Assembly (NCBI GenBank): GCA_013400115.1 | Contig: VXBP01004577.1 | Location: 1,054,001 to 1,118,000 of the forward strand | DNA from: Rhinopomastus cyanomelas | Taxonomy: Eukaryota; Chordata; Aves; Bucerotiformes; Rhinopomastidae | Direction of reading: 5' to 3' | Length of the DNA: 64,000 nt | Shown here: piece after piece, positions 1 through 11,717 of the stretch | Layout of the letters: each line of letters starts with the position of its first letter | How positions within the stretch are numbered: the first letter of the stretch is position 1 | Notes under the pieces: model-generated | Database searches by the model: none | What the model was told of the DNA's origin: nothing | Seen by the model: only the letters and a program-made list of their open reading frames with translations | Made by a program: the position numbers and the translations under genes

Positions 1-949
1 ATTACTTCAACCCAAGTGCACAAACGTAGTTCACTGTTTTGCTGACTATGTGTTTGGCTGAGGTGGTTGCATCAGCTCTCAGCAGCGCTGGTACTGAGGG
101 TGGAGAAACCATGACTGAACTCAGCATAAATCACGTAAGTCAAGTCATTTTTTGAGAGCAAAAGCACCCTGCACCAGGGGTGTGTGTGCTTGTGGGCTGA
201 CAATTACCCTCATGAGCCGGTGGGGCCCAAATCATTGCAGCCCCACAAAGGCAGTTTATTCTACAGTCCAAATCAACAGAGATGCATTGTCCAGCCATCA
301 TTTCTATTCCATCATGGTCCAAGTTAGAGTGCTCTACGTGCCCAGCTCGCCTATCTGACAGGTCCTTCGCACCACTTTTGTCCTTTCAGCTTCCTCACTT
401 GCTATCTATTCACTTAATATTGGCCTTCTAATATTCCATTGCTATATCACTGACATTAAGGCGAAAGCATCACGCTGTACTGTAAAAACTATCCACAATG
501 TGAGAAGTAAAAAAGGGTCTAAGACTTAAATCTATCACAACATCAAAGCTTGAGCGTATAATAACCTTTTTTCTGTTTAGCTTGATCCCCAGTTAAAAGA
601 TTGCTGAAGTTGCAGATATAAATCATCGTTGGTAGTTGGAGAATTATAAGTCTTGAAGGGGAATCAGTGATTTGCACCTCCTTCTGCTCCATGCTCAGGA
701 TGCTTTCTGTTCCTTTGGAGTCAATTTAAAGATGAAATCTCAGGCTGTGGAAAGATCTGAGTCCTGCCCTAAAGCAAGACAAGTAGATACCTGCTGTAGG
801 GCAGGTCATGGACTCATGGAGATGATGAGCGCGGTGGTAACTGATTAATCACAGAAGCAACTTTTCAGCCCTCCTACTTACTACACAGGCTCGCCCTGTA
901 CGTGTTTGGCTCAGCTGTATGTACGATGTACAGATGTTGATTTCACGGT
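1..949. other. Anonymous intergenic sequence
   Basis: No exon, repeat family or RNA gene is recognised. Short open frames on both strands (up to 68 codons) have no recognisable motif and overlap one another in different frames, as expected by chance. Confidence 0.6.
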
Positions 950-1358
950 ATCACAGTATTACCAAGGTCGGAAGAGACCTCATAGATCATCAAGTCCAAC
1001 CTGTCACCACAGAGCTCAAGGCTAGACCATGGCACCAAGTGCCACGTCCAATCCTGCCTTGAACAGCTCCAGAGATGGCGACTCCACCACCTCCCCGGGC
1101 AGGCCATTCCAGTGGCCAATGACTCTCTCCATGAAGAACTTTCTCCTCACCTCAAGCCTCAATTTCCCCTGGCGCAGCTTGAGGCTGTGTCCTCTTGTTC
1201 TGGTGCTGGCTGCCTGAGAGAAGAGAGCAACCTCCTCCTGGCCACAAGCACCCCTCAGGTAGTTGTAGACAGCAAGAAGGTCTCCCCTGATCCTCCTCTT
1301 CTCAAGGCTAAACAATCCCAGCTCCCTCAGCCTCTCCTCATAGGGCTTCTGAGCACCC
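950..1358 (-). mobile_element. CR1 LINE 3' fragment (ORF2 C-terminus)
   Basis: The element reads on the minus strand and its 3' end is at the lower coordinate. A 97-codon open stretch at 1022-1315 encodes the conserved end of CR1 ORF2, with RRIRGDL, a NYL.G block, GHWNGLP and VVESPSLELFK. The tail near 950 is diverged and has only one octamer-like unit. The subfamily differs from most CR1 copies in the window because it keeps LAVYNYLRGACG, as the 60 kb copy does. It is 5'-truncated and dead. Confidence 0.9.
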
Positions 1359-3693
1359 TACAATTAACTGTCTGATCTTTAGCTCCGGGCAAGCATATGA
1401 CTAGTGTAAAACCTCCTGCAAAACTGTATGCTTTTGGAGGAGGATGTGGTCTTTGAGGTACAACCTGGGAAATCCCATATAATACAGGACGCCGAAAGCT
1501 AGTGTTGACAGATGAACCCTGAAAGCCTCTGGCCTATGTCCAGTGTTCTTACCTGAGCATCAAACTGAACCCAACGCAGCTTGGAAACCATCTCATGCCA
1601 ATAATGACTGTGGTGAAACTACTTCTAAAAACCAGAACAAAATTGTCTACTTATCTCAACAGAAATCCTGCACCTTTTGTTTTAATATGGCCTCGGGAGC
1701 AAAAAAGGAACGGGAAGGCTGAAGTCCAATGTTGCTTGAAGGACACGCTCTAAAAGCCTGGTTATCCAGACGGAACAGATGAATCTGTTACTCTTTCTCC
1801 AAATATCAACACTGCATAATTAGCAGCTGCTAAAATAATGGAAGCCAATTGAAGAAAAGCTTGGTATGGTCTACATTCATTTATTAAATACCTTCTGTTT
1901 CCAAACAGAGCTTCCCATATTTGCCGCAAAACTGTGTCACTTCATGTTCTACACAACTGAGCAAAGATGACAGGACTGGAATGAGCTATTTCCACCAGGA
2001 AGATATAAGGAACTAGTCTGTGTCTTTGAGGTAAAAATATATATTCATCAAATAGAAAACCTTTAAAAAGCAGCACTATCTACGATATCAGCATCCCGTC
2101 TCCCTTGGAGACAGCTAAACCCCACATTTATCTAAATTATCTTGGTAATATGACAGAGTGATTGCTCACTAATGGTCAGTAACAGTTTTCTTTGTCATTT
2201 TCCTAGTCATTACCTCCTCAGAATGAACTCCAGAATAAATTGCTGATGCACCGTGACTGGAATATAAAGCGCACTGTTACCACAGGGACCGCTCCTGCCG
2301 AACTCACGAACCCATACCTTGGACTTCTGACATTTCCATTTACAGAAAACAATGCCTGTCTGCTACAAGCACGGAGTAGCTCGGAGATATTTTATGCCTA
2401 AAACAGGAGTAAAGTCGTATTTATTTTACACACCTGTTTTCTTCCTTTTCTCCCCATGGCTGCTCACAGGCAGGAGCTGCACCCTCTGCAAAGCAAAGAG
2501 CACAGTACAAAGAGGGCTACTTCTGCAGCTACTGTATTTCACGGTGCTTTCAGCTGTGGTTTTCAATTTGTCTACGTGCCCTTTTTCAGGAGCTGGAGAG
2601 GATCACTGATTACACAGTCTGCTTGGAACTCATTTCCCCTGCTGAGTCCGAGAAAAGCCCTCAGAGAAGCCTTGTGCACATGGCAGCTGCTTATTGACTC
2701 CTTCCTCTCTCAAAGAGTGGAAATTTTCAGGGCTGAAATCCATTGCCTATATTTCAAATTAAATGGAGCTGATCTGTTGAGTTTCAGAAATGGAGGAAAC
2801 AAAAACCTCGAGCAGAAGCAGCGAAGGAGCCAAAGTCCTGCCATGTGAAGCTGCAGGATTTTGAAATACTGCATCAGCCTAGGAAAACAGCCCTGGGGTG
2901 ACCATAAAGAAGGATCTTATCTTCCCCGGTGTCACACCAAAGAGATTCATACTGATCTTTCAAGGAGCCTGAAAAGCTCAAAGGTTGCTGAAATGCTGTG
3001 GGGCTTGTATGTTGCATCGTCTGACCTTCTTTTCTACAAGAGGGGATCCTGTCCATTTGCAGGAGCAGCCACAGAGCAACAGAGATGCTTCGTCCTGTGA
3101 GCTGTCACGAGTGTAAAACACAAGCACGAACAAGACAAACATACAAAAAGCTATCAGTAGGTTTTTCACCCTCCTTTGAGATTTGGAGGGAGGAGACGAT
3201 CACAGCCCGCTCTGCCTCTGAAGGAGGGGCTTACATGAAAAGGCAGTTGTTTCAAAATCATCGAAGAAAGAGTTATATAAAACATATTCAGGGGTTATAT
3301 AAAAGACTGCAGAGCCTCGTGAGGTGCCTTGCATAGCTGACCTCTGAGAATATTAGTTATTTAAATGCATTAATGTTCTCCCAAAAAGTGCCACCCAGCA
3401 GCATCAGGAACCCCTGTAACCTCAGTGCACCTGGGCAGAGGGCCTGAGGAGGAGCAGCCTCGAGCTGGACTTCTGTGCTGCAATGTACCAGGGCTGAACA
3501 ACCTCCCCCCACCTAGGTTTTGGCATTCTTGTGGCAGTGGGCCATACAAAAATCTTGTAGCCATCAGCTTTCAGGCACAATTTTTCAAGCAGTACAGATG
3601 TATTCCTCCTCTTTTAAAGCAAGAGGGAAATAGCCAAAGTCTGGACACGGTTGGACTTGTTGAGTCCAGTCCGGTTGCCTTCCCTGCAACACA
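1359..3693. other. Anonymous intergenic sequence
   Basis: No repeat or exon was identified in this 2.3-kb stretch. The longest open frame (2456-2848 plus, 130 codons) shows no domain, low-complexity pattern or splice context that would support a gene. Confidence 0.6.
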
Positions 3694-3790
3694 GTGTTCC
3701 TGTGTGACTTGGTCTGGGTGATCCTGCTGTAGCAGGGGGATTGGACTAGATGATCTTTCGAGGTCCCTTCCAATCCCTAATGATTCTATG
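3694..3790 (+). mobile_element. CR1 LINE extreme 3' end (about 97 bp)
   Basis: Similarity to other CR1 copies begins at the last codons of ORF2 (GTGTTCCTGTGTGACTTGG). It runs through the 3' UTR with GGACTAGATGATCTTTCGAG and ends in one ATTCTATGA unit. The 5' cut-off nearly coincides with those of the copies at 28562 and 61964. Confidence 0.92.
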
Positions 3791-4347
3791 ACTTGCATAT
3801 ATGCAAACAGTGCATCTCCACGGCAGGCAGAGTATTTACCTGAGAGGACAGTGAAGGGCTGGCACAGAGAGGAAACACTTCTCCTTGCCAAAGTACTGGT
3901 GCGTCACGGCTTGTCATGTCTGCTCAAAGGCTGTTTCCTTATTTTCAAAAGGTCCTCTTCCACCTGAACAAGATCAGTCTCCTCAAGGGATTAGAAACAA
4001 ACCAGTGCATCTGTTTCACATGGTGAATGGGCCCTGAGGCTGGGAGGGCTTCCTGAACCATGTGAGTCTTGTCTCCATGGGGTGAAGGAGTTTTGCCTTC
4101 AGCATGTACAGTAAGAATTCCCACTACATCAATGGATTAGCATGGACTTACTTGTTACCTAATATTCTGAAACTAGATTTACTTCTAAGTTTTCTTGATG
4201 CAGGGTAAGAAACACAGTGAGAACCTTAGTAAGACCCAACAGACTGATCTGGACAAAGGCTCAGGTTAGCTCATTATCTATTATATCTCCAGTGGCCAGC
4301 ATTGCATGGCTTTACTCATTTGGCATTTGATGGCAGCAGCTGAGTTA
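3791..4347. other. Anonymous intergenic sequence
   Basis: Unique-looking sequence between two CR1 copies; nothing is recognised. Confidence 0.6.
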
Positions 4348-5021
4348 TCATAGAATCATTAGGGATTGGAAGGGACCTCGAAAGATCATCTAGTCTAATC
4401 CCCTGACACAGCAGGATCACCTAAACCAAGTCACACAGGAACACATTCAGGTGGGTTTTGAATATCTCCAGTGAAGGAGACTCCACAACCCCCCTGGGCA
4501 GCCTGTTCCAGTGCTCTGTCACCCTCACAGTGAAGTTCCTTCTGGTATTTATATGGAACCTCCTATGTTCCACCTTGCACCCATTGCCCCTCATCCCATC
4601 ACCAGACGACACTGAGAAGAGCCTAACTGCATCCTCCTGACACCCACCCTTCACATATTTATCAACATTAACGAGGTCACCCCTCAGCCTCCTCTTCTCC
4701 AAGCTAAAGAGACCCAGCTCCCTCAGCCTCTCCTCGTAAGGGAGGTGCTTCACTTCCTTCAACATCCTTGTTACTCTGCCTTGGACTTCTTCCAGCAGCT
4801 CCACATCCCTCTTGAACTGAGGGGCCCAGAACTGGACACAATACTCCAGCTGTGGTCTCACCAGGGCAGAGGAGAGGGGGAGAAGAACCTCTCTTATCTG
4901 CTAACCACTCCCCTTCTGATCCACCCCTCTTGGCTACAAGAGCACACTGCTGGCTCAGAGTCATCCTGCTGTCCACCAGGACCCCAGGTCCCTTTCTCCT
5001 GCACTGCTCTCCAACAGGTCG
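4348..5021 (-). mobile_element. CR1 LINE, 5'-truncated copy (about 670 bp)
   Basis: The 3' terminus (TCATAGAATCATTAGGGATTGG on the plus strand) is intact. An open frame of 146 codons at 4421-4861 encodes the CR1 ORF2 C-terminal region: RPQLEYCVQFWAPQFKRDVELLE, LPYEERLRELGLFSLEKRRLRGDL, and a final LDVFL-like end followed by the stop. The copy reaches back into the segment with the DSRMT and ALV block. The long open frame suggests a fairly young insertion. Confidence 0.95.
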
Positions 5022-5360
5022 TATTACATGTCAAATTGCTTCATTTTTTGATACTTGCTGGAAATGTCATTTGATGCTCTTCAGTTGCTGCATGTGAGAA
5101 GTGACCACTACTTTTTCACCTTCTCCGTTTCCTCTCTCTTAAGTTTTTTTTTAAGCTAATCTTACATGGAACAGGTTGCCATAGACAAGACCTGGGTGTT
5201 GCATGACTAATTAAGCAACTTAATGAAATGTTTTGAAATAAAGTTAATATGCCCAAGAAGAACAACTATTTGAAGACGGAGGTCAGTTCAGATAGCACTA
5301 AGATGGGCAAGACTATTTTTGCTGTTTAGTCCTCTGCTCTTGGAATAAATTCAAGCACTT
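5022..5360. other. Short spacer between CR1 copies
   Basis: About 340 bp of AT-rich unique sequence; no feature is recognised. Confidence 0.6.
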
Positions 5361-5560
5361 GAAGAACTTCTTCCCAGTGAGGATGACAGAGCACGGGAAC
5401 AGGCTGCCCAGGGGAGTTGTGGAGTCTCCTTCTCTGGAGATGTTTAAAAACCCGCCTGGATGTGTTCCTGTGCGACTTGGTCTAGGTGATCCTGCGTGTC
5501 AGGGGGATTGGACTAGATGATTATTCAAGGTTCCTTCCAATCCCTAATGATTCTATGATT
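5361..5560 (+). mobile_element. CR1 LINE 3' fragment (about 200 bp)
   Basis: Starts in the ORF2 segment equivalent to RNFFPVRVTEHWNRLP (GAAGAACTTCTTCCCAGTGAGG) and continues to the terminal ATTCTATGATT. An AT-rich (TA)n tract follows directly at about 5562-5575. Confidence 0.93.
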
Positions 5561-5725
5561 TAAATATATATATATTCATAAAGAAGCAATAAAAATATCA
5601 GCAGGAACCACTTAAATGTGTGTGGGAGAGGAGAGAGAAGATAGGAGGAAAGGGAGAAGGAGTTTAAGCTAGTGAAGAAAATTCACTCCCCAAAATCATT
5701 TTAGTACAGTAAGAAGCAGAGCTCA

Positions 5726-6620
5726 GTGAATGCAGTAAGAAATGGTGCTCCCCTGGGCTCTGTTTTGGGTCTGATACTCTCTAACATCTTTGTTGGCAAT
5801 AGAGACAGTGGCACTGAGTGCACCCTCAATGACACCAAGCTGTGTGGTGTGGCTGACAAGCTGGAGGGAAGGGAGGCCATCCAGAGGAACCTTGACAGGC
5901 TTGGGAACTGGGCACATGCAACCTGCACAAGGTTCAGCGAGTCCCAGTGCAGGGTGCCACACCTGGGTTGGGGTCACCCAAGCACAAATACCTGCTGGGT
6001 GGTGAATGGATTGGGAGCAGTCCCTCAGAGAAGGACTTGTGAGTGTTGGTAGATGAGCAGCTCGATATGAGCTGGCAAAGCATGAGGGCAGCCCAGCAGG
6101 CCAGCTGTATCAAAAGAAGTGTCACCAGCAGGTCAACAGAGCTGATTCTCCCCCTCTACTCTCCTCTTGTGAGACCTGACCTGGAGCCTGGAGTACTGTG
6201 TCCAGTTTTGGACCCCCCAGTACAAGAAGGATGTGGAACCAGTGGAGTGAGTCCAGAGGAGGCCACAAAGATGATCACAGGGCTGGAGCACTTCTCCATG
6301 AGAACAGGCTGAGGGAATTGGGGCTGTTTAGTCTGGAGAAGAGAAGGCTCCAGAGGAACCTTGTAGCAGCCTTCCAGTACCTGAAGGGGGCTTACAGTAA
6401 AGATGGAGAGGGACATTTTACAAGGGACTCCAGTGATAGGACAAGGGGAAATGTCTTCAAGCTAAAATAGGGAAGATTTAAATTAGATCTTAAGGAAAAA
6501 TTCCTGACTATGAGGGTGGAACAGGTTGCCCAGGGATGGATGCCCCCTAGTGAGTGCTGTCCCTACCTATGGCAGGGGAATTGAGCTAGATGATCTCTGA
6601 AGTCACTTCCAACCTACAGA
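5726..6620 (+). mobile_element. Older CR1 LINE copy with decayed reverse transcriptase segment
   Basis: The 5' end lies in the reverse transcriptase domain. GAPLGSVLGLILSNIFV matches the CR1 block around G.PQGSVLGP.LF, followed by DTKLCGVADKLEGR, where the CR1 FADDTKL motif has become LNDTKL. One catalytic aspartate is therefore lost and part of the preceding sequence deleted. Downstream the DLEPGVLCPVLDPPVQEGCG and RENRLRELGLFSLEKRRLQRNL blocks fall in different frames. The 3' UTR (GATGATCTCTGAAGTCACTT) belongs to another subfamily from its neighbours. It is clearly inactive. Confidence 0.9.
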
Positions 6621-6924
6621 TGGCCTCCCTTCCCTCAAACCCATCTCTCTCTTCTAAAGATAAGGATGTTGTGTGGGATAGTGCCAAATGCCTTGCACTT
6701 CGTTTAGGAACTAAGCCCTTGCTAGAGGGGCAGATGCACTAAAGGAAAGAAAAGTACGACAAAGGAACAGCTGTGCCCAGCTTGGCAAACGGAGAAGCCT
6801 AGCAAGAAACCAGCCACATGCTTGTTCATGAGACCAGGGTGCCAAAGGGGATTTTCACTCACAAGCTGAAGGCTGCAGGTACCTCAGGATGTCCCCTCTG
6901 GAAGTGAAAGCACAGAGTGATCAA
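6621..6924. other. Anonymous intergenic sequence
   Basis: About 300 bp with no recognised feature. Confidence 0.6.
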
Positions 6925-7105
6925 GTGATGGAACACTGGAGCAGGCTGCCTAGGGGAGTTGTGGAGTCTCCTTCACTGGAGATGTTTAAGATCTGCCCGG
7001 ATGTGTTCGTGTGTGACTTGGTCTAGGTGATGCTGCTGTGGCAGGGGGATTGGACTAGATGATCTTTCAAGGTCCCTTCCAATCCCTAATGATTCCATTC
7101 TGTGA
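6925..7105 (+). mobile_element. CR1 LINE 3' fragment (about 180 bp)
   Basis: Begins at the ORF2 segment with GGAGCAGGCTGCC and GTTGTGGAGTCTCCTTC, passes the ORF2 stop (GTCTAG) and ends in a degenerate tail (ATTCCATTCTGTGA). Confidence 0.92.
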
Positions 7106-8237
7106 ATGCATGGTGGGTGCTCCCCTAACCACACTGGCCTCTGAGGTGAACAGAAGACACCACAGTGATGACCATTACGAAGGTGGCTGTATTTGCAGGG
7201 AGACTGACCTTCCAGTGAAACATGTTTTAGTGCTTTGAAAATGAACACAAGGCCTTTTTGACCTTAAACGACATGCCCAAATCTTTAATCCTCTCAGAAG
7301 CACCCTCATCATGCCTCACCGCCAATTTCAGGCCACTCTAGTATCAGGGGGCATATGATTAGCATTAAACTGGGAAACATTTTAATCCTCCTGCCAGATT
7401 AAAAGTGTGCTGAGCAGCAAAGCACTGTTCCTGTCTGCCTCTGAATGAAATATTTCACTCAGGGGGAGCAGGAAACTCCAGAGAAGAGATACCTATACAC
7501 CAGGGTGAGTGAGAGTGTGGCTGGAGGGCTTTGCAGCTTTTATAGCCATCGACTTCAGGGAAGGTCCTCCAAACCTGAATCAGAGTTGCTGAGACCAGAC
7601 TGTCTCCAACCCTCAGACCTTGCTCAGTTCACAAACGGCTTATCTGTGGCTCCCTAATAGAGAGGCTTACAAATAAGTGGCTCAGCCTGGTGAAAGCCAC
7701 TTTACAAACTGCCTGCTACAACACACGTTCCTTCCTTGACGAAAAGCGACAGGTTTGATAGAAAGAGAGCAGTGGCCTTCCCGTTAATGGCAACACACTG
7801 GTTTCTTACAGCAGACAAGCTAATACAAAAGTATGGGCTGGGCTGAGTCAAAAGTACTTTGATGAGGCTGAAAAGTAAGGCTTTAAATATTTGTAAACGA
7901 TGACGTAGGTTGTGGCTCTAGAGACGCAAACAGCACTTTCTAAAATCTCTCCGTAGTTAGGAGCTGTGAACACGGGGCTGAAGTTCTCTCGTTTAATTAT
8001 GACAACTGGCTGACCACCATCAGCCTGGGCTGTCACTTCAGAGCAGTGGATCAAAAGTACTCTGAAGGTGACTCTTTCTTCAGGCAGGACTGAGGGATGC
8101 TCAGTGATAAGGCTCCTAATATTTTGCAATCCAGAAAAGGAACTAAAATTCCTAAGTCCATAGGTTTTAAACAATAGGTGTTACTGCCATCTTGACATTC
8201 TTTCAGTATCTTGTTGGTTTAATTTGGCCTTCAGTAA
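7106..8237. other. Anonymous intergenic sequence
   Basis: No gene is recognised. A 108-codon minus frame at 7848-8174 is open, but its translation resembles no family I know and it has no flanking splice signals that I could defend. Confidence 0.55.
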
Positions 8238-8287
8238 AGCCTGGATGATCTTCAGAGGACCCTTCCCACCCCCCACCACTCTGTAAC
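8238..8287 (+). mobile_element. Possible degenerate CR1 3' tail
   Basis: A block reading TGGATGATCTTCAGAGGACC, then CTTCCC and a C-rich stretch ending CACTCTGTAA, resembles the CR1 3' UTR (GATGATCTTCAGAGGTCCCTTCCAACCC...ATTCTGTAA). It is short and diverged, so the call is tentative. Confidence 0.5.
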
Positions 8288-8445
8288 CAGATGGGGCTCT
8301 CCCCTCACTATCTGTGTGGTTGTGTAGTGTGGATAACAGGCACAACGACGAGAAGCCGAATCCAGAGTACTGTGCTAAGACAAAGGACCTACATTTACAC
8401 TCCCCTCCATTGTCCATAGTTCATGCTAAATTTCTATTCCAGCTA

Positions 8446-8519
8446 ATGGAAACGACAGGACATTGAAGGAAGATGAGAACTCATGGAAATGACAGGACAT
8501 TGAAGGAAGATGAGAACTC
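8446..8519. repeat. Tandem duplication, two copies of a 37-bp unit
   Basis: Units at 8446-8482 and 8483-8519 start ATGGAAA(C/T)GACAGGACATT and end GATGAGAACTC. I see a single mismatch (C/T at unit position 8), so this is a recent direct tandem duplication. Confidence 0.97.
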
Positions 8520-8912
8520 AACCTCTTGCAAAAGAGGAGACATAAAAATCAAAGGGAATCTTAAAGACTCAGCATCCTTATTGCAATGTAATAACAGCAG
8601 AACACACCTCTTCTTTTTAAGACGTTACGTTATCAAGTGACTTGCTTTGGATTCTTGGGTTTAAGGGAAGAAATATCTTAACCAGCACTTGTTGGGAAAT
8701 GTGCTGCAAGAGGAGCACTGGTGCTATGGTAACAGAGCTGCACGCCTGTGTGAGTTGCACTGATGTGAGAGCTTTGAGCTCCTATCGCGTTTAATGGGAA
8801 GAGCTTCCCTGATTTCAGCTGTCATGAAATCACTGCTTTTGTTTCTATGTCGACGGAGGACAGTCTTCCTCCAGATAATTTCTCTTCAAAAGAAATTTTG
8901 TGTGTTAAATTG
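8520..8912. other. Anonymous intergenic sequence
   Basis: No gene or repeat is recognised. Confidence 0.6.
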
Positions 8913-9024
8913 ATCACAGAATCACTGAATGTTAGGGATTGGAAGGGACCTTGAAAGATCATCTAGTCCAATCCCCCCACCACAGGAGGATCACCAAGAC
9001 CAAGTCGCACAGGAATATGTCCAG
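8913..9024 (-). mobile_element. CR1 LINE, 3' part of a copy split by a SINE-like insertion
   Basis: This is the CR1 3' terminus on the minus strand (plus strand ATCACAGAATCACTGAATGTTAGGGATTGG), running to AATATGTCCAG. The expected next CR1 bases, GTGGGTCTTAAAT, appear only at 9187, so the copy is interrupted by about 162 bp. Confidence 0.93.
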
Positions 9025-9186
9025 AGCATGAGGCTCTGAATTCTTGGGGTCATGGGTTCAAGCCCCATGTAGGACATCTTGAGACAGTACTGTAGGCTTA
9101 CCCTGCTCCAGCAGGGCAGGTTAGACTTAAGATGATCTTTCGAGGTCCCTTCCAACCTGTAACATTCTGTGATTCTGCATGATTCT
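9025..9186 (+). mobile_element. tRNA-Lys-derived SINE-like element with CR1 tail, inserted in CR1
   Basis: The first 50 bases match the 3' two-thirds of a lysine tRNA. AGCATGAGGCTCTGAAT (with the preceding G, equivalent to the D-stem end and anticodon arm) leads into GGGTCATGGGTTCAAGCCCC, which holds an intact T-arm with B-box GGTTCAAGCCC. The anticodon position reads CTG where tRNA-Lys has CTT. The 5' part with the A box is missing. After a short linker (about 9075-9095) comes a CR1-type 3' end with GATGATCTTTCGAGGTCCC and ATTCTGTGATTCTG repeats. This architecture, tRNA head plus LINE tail, is that of SINEs mobilised by CR1; TguSINE1 of songbirds has a tRNA-Ile head and turtle Cry I a tRNA-Lys head, as I recall. 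It lies exactly between two contiguous parts of an opposite-strand CR1 copy, so it is a younger insertion. Confidence 0.78.
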
Positions 9187-9409
9187 GTGGGTCTTAAATG
9201 TCTCCAGAGAAGGAGACTCCACAAGCCCCCTGGGCAGCCTGTTCCAGTGCTTTGTCACCCTCCCTGGGAAGAAGCTCTTGCTCATATTTATATGGAACCT
9301 CCTATGTTCCAGCTTACACCCATTGCTCCTTGTCCTATCACTAGATGGTGTTGAGAAGAGCCTGGCTCCATCCTCCTGACACCCACCCTCCACATAGTTA
9401 TAGACATTA
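9187..9409 (-). mobile_element. CR1 LINE, 5' part of the copy split by the SINE-like insertion
   Basis: Continuation of the CR1 copy that starts at 8913. Translated on the minus strand, the segment at 9187-9393 gives GGCQEDGARLFS, HRRFHINMSKSFF, VTKHWNRLPRGLVESPSLE, the CR1 ORF2 C-terminus. The 5' truncation is near TATAGACATTA. Confidence 0.93.
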
Positions 9410-11628
9410 TTCAGAAAGACCTCATTAATTCAGGATTGAGCACCCAGATACCTACTTTGGCTTTAGCTGCATCTTAGCTTTACTCATGTTCCTAGGCTCT
9501 ATGACACGTAAGCCCATGCAGATATACGTGCCAAAAACCTGGAAAAGCCACACACACCTTGGCCTGTATCAACACAGCAACCAGTAGCCTCCCGAGCCTG
9601 CATTTTTAGGTCTGATTTCAAGCACCACCGTAGATGTGTAGAAGCAGAGAGCAATTCCATAGCATTGAGCTACAACGATCTCCAGTCGTTTCCGAAAAGG
9701 CAGTCTGCTGACTGCTTGCACAGAAGTGCTGGTGGGATCAAGGTCCAGTGGCGACTGACAACAGATATCTTCTGAACAGCTTCCAAATCCTTAAGGAGAT
9801 TGCCTGACATGAACTATAAATCTCTTCAATTATTCCTAAATCTGCGTGTCCTTTCAGACCCTGAGATAGTTTTACTGAAAACAAAGGAACAAACAAACTG
9901 AGCTCTGCTAATTTTAAACTGATTGCAGATGAAATAGTACAGTTAATGATGCCTAATATCATCACTTGATAAACCAGCCACAGTGGTTCCTGCACAGGAA
10001 TCCATGAGCCATGTAGCCAACGAAGCCCACAGAGGATGACCCTGCCTGAGGGACCCTGTTCCTAGACTGCTTTGGTTTTCATTCATTCATTGTCCCGTGG
10101 AGCTTTGGGAACTGGGACCAGAACCCCAGCAGAGGGGAACAGGGGATAAAGCATTACTTTATTGTTGCTTTAACACACTTTGTTAAGGAGAACCCTACAG
10201 CCCCATTAGTTTAAAATTGTTCTAGAGCTGGCTTCCTTCCATCTTTCACCTGACAAGATAATGACTGTGCTCATTTTCCCCCTTTAAGAGAAGCAGCCAC
10301 ACGGAGACTGTGCAAATAACTCTGTGGTTCTTAAAAAGATGAAGCCATGAGTATTGAACAGATGGAACAGCATTTCAGTGAAGATCTCTGGGTTAGAGCT
10401 GGGCTGGCCACTAGACGTGCGACAGATGCTCCCTATTAACCCCTTTCCCTTGCCAGAAGGGAAAAGAAAGGGAACACAGGAGAGAAACATGGACCAGGAA
10501 AGAAAACTAGAGAGCAACTGGATTCAGGAGCTGGAACCTGGATTCAGGAATGCGTGGATTTGCATTAAAGGCAGAACTGGGAAGAGTCCTCTTTGGATTC
10601 CAGCTGGTGAAGAAGAGAGCTTCTCAGTTTTACACCAAGTATAATGTACGTGGAATGGAACAAGCTGTTGGTCAGTGTAGGGTCACCTGTCACAGGTGCC
10701 CCTCCGTGCAGGCCACCCAACGTGGCACACAAGATTCGATTTCCTTGGAGGCAAATACGAGCAAGAGATTTAGCTCTGTTCTAGCTTCAATCAAGGCAAT
10801 CTCCAAGCACATGGAAACCAGCCCCAGCACACTATTTCAGACAGTAAAGAAACAGGACTCATCTTTTTCAGGGAAGTTCTTTGAGGGAAATTACTCTCTT
10901 TTTGTCTGCAAATTGATCCTTGGAAAGTTGTGACCAGGACTTGTAGCAACAGCAGTACTTGGGGTGTCACAGCAGTTGTCTTCCTCAGAAGTGAAACTTC
11001 ATTCTAAAGCAAGGCACCAAGTACCAGTGCAGAGGTAGAAGACAAGAAAGTGGTGGGGCTCATGAAACTTCTTCTTTCAAGTGTTCCTGTATGTCACTAG
11101 AGAACACAATTCGGACTCCAAGACTCTGGTGAGACTTTTCTTTTGCTAAAAGTGAAACAAGTGCAAGGAGTGTAGAAGGGGGCCTATGTCGAGGGGAGAA
11201 CATTATGGGGCATTGAGAAGATACTTGCAATGACTTTCCTCCCTGTCTGTATGTCCGGTTTGGTGCTACCCACCCTGTCTTCAGCACTCTTCTTGCACTT
11301 CCTTCATTTCCTCCTGCAGTGCTCAGGCAGTCACCCCCATCCTGTCCCTCAGGAACGCTAGAGCAGACATAGGGAGGAGTACTGAGCTACTTCAAAAAGT
11401 CATTTAGAGAAGGGCCAGCTGAGAGCAAGTTCCCATCACTCAAATGCGTGTCTGATGTACTGCTCTAAAAATAAACCCTTGCACTCTGGCAGACGTGACA
11501 GTCCATTACAGTCTCCACCTTGCTTACTGTGTCCTCACCAGCAGCCCAGCTCCAGAGAATCATCTGCACTCATCAGACTAAGGCTTCCTGTGACCCAGCC
11601 AAGCAGCCACTGAAAACTACGGCATATT
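9410..11628. other. Anonymous intergenic sequence
   Basis: No repeat, exon or RNA gene was recognised over 2.2 kb. Open frames up to 127 codons (10550-10933 plus) have no recognisable domain. Confidence 0.6.
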
Positions 11629-11716
11629 GTGACTTGGTCTAGGTGATCCTGCTGTGGCAAGGGGCTTGGACTAGATGATCTTTCAAGGTCCCTTCCAATC
11701 CCTAATGATTCTGTGA
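11629..11716 (+). mobile_element. CR1 LINE extreme 3' end (about 88 bp)
   Basis: Starts at TGTGACTTGGTCTAG, at the ORF2 stop, continues through the 3' UTR and ends ATTCTGTGATA. An alternating CG/TG tract follows directly. Confidence 0.92.
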
Positions 11717-11717
11717 T

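Noticed and set aside
7848..8174. 108-codon minus frame, looked protein-like at first sight
   Set aside because: No family recognised and no supporting signals. A short PNYGE-like string is not enough to suggest a phosphatase or transposase.
9025..9080. A functional tRNA-Lys gene
   Set aside because: The 5' third, including acceptor strand and A box, is missing, and the acceptor 3' end is replaced by CR1 tail sequence.
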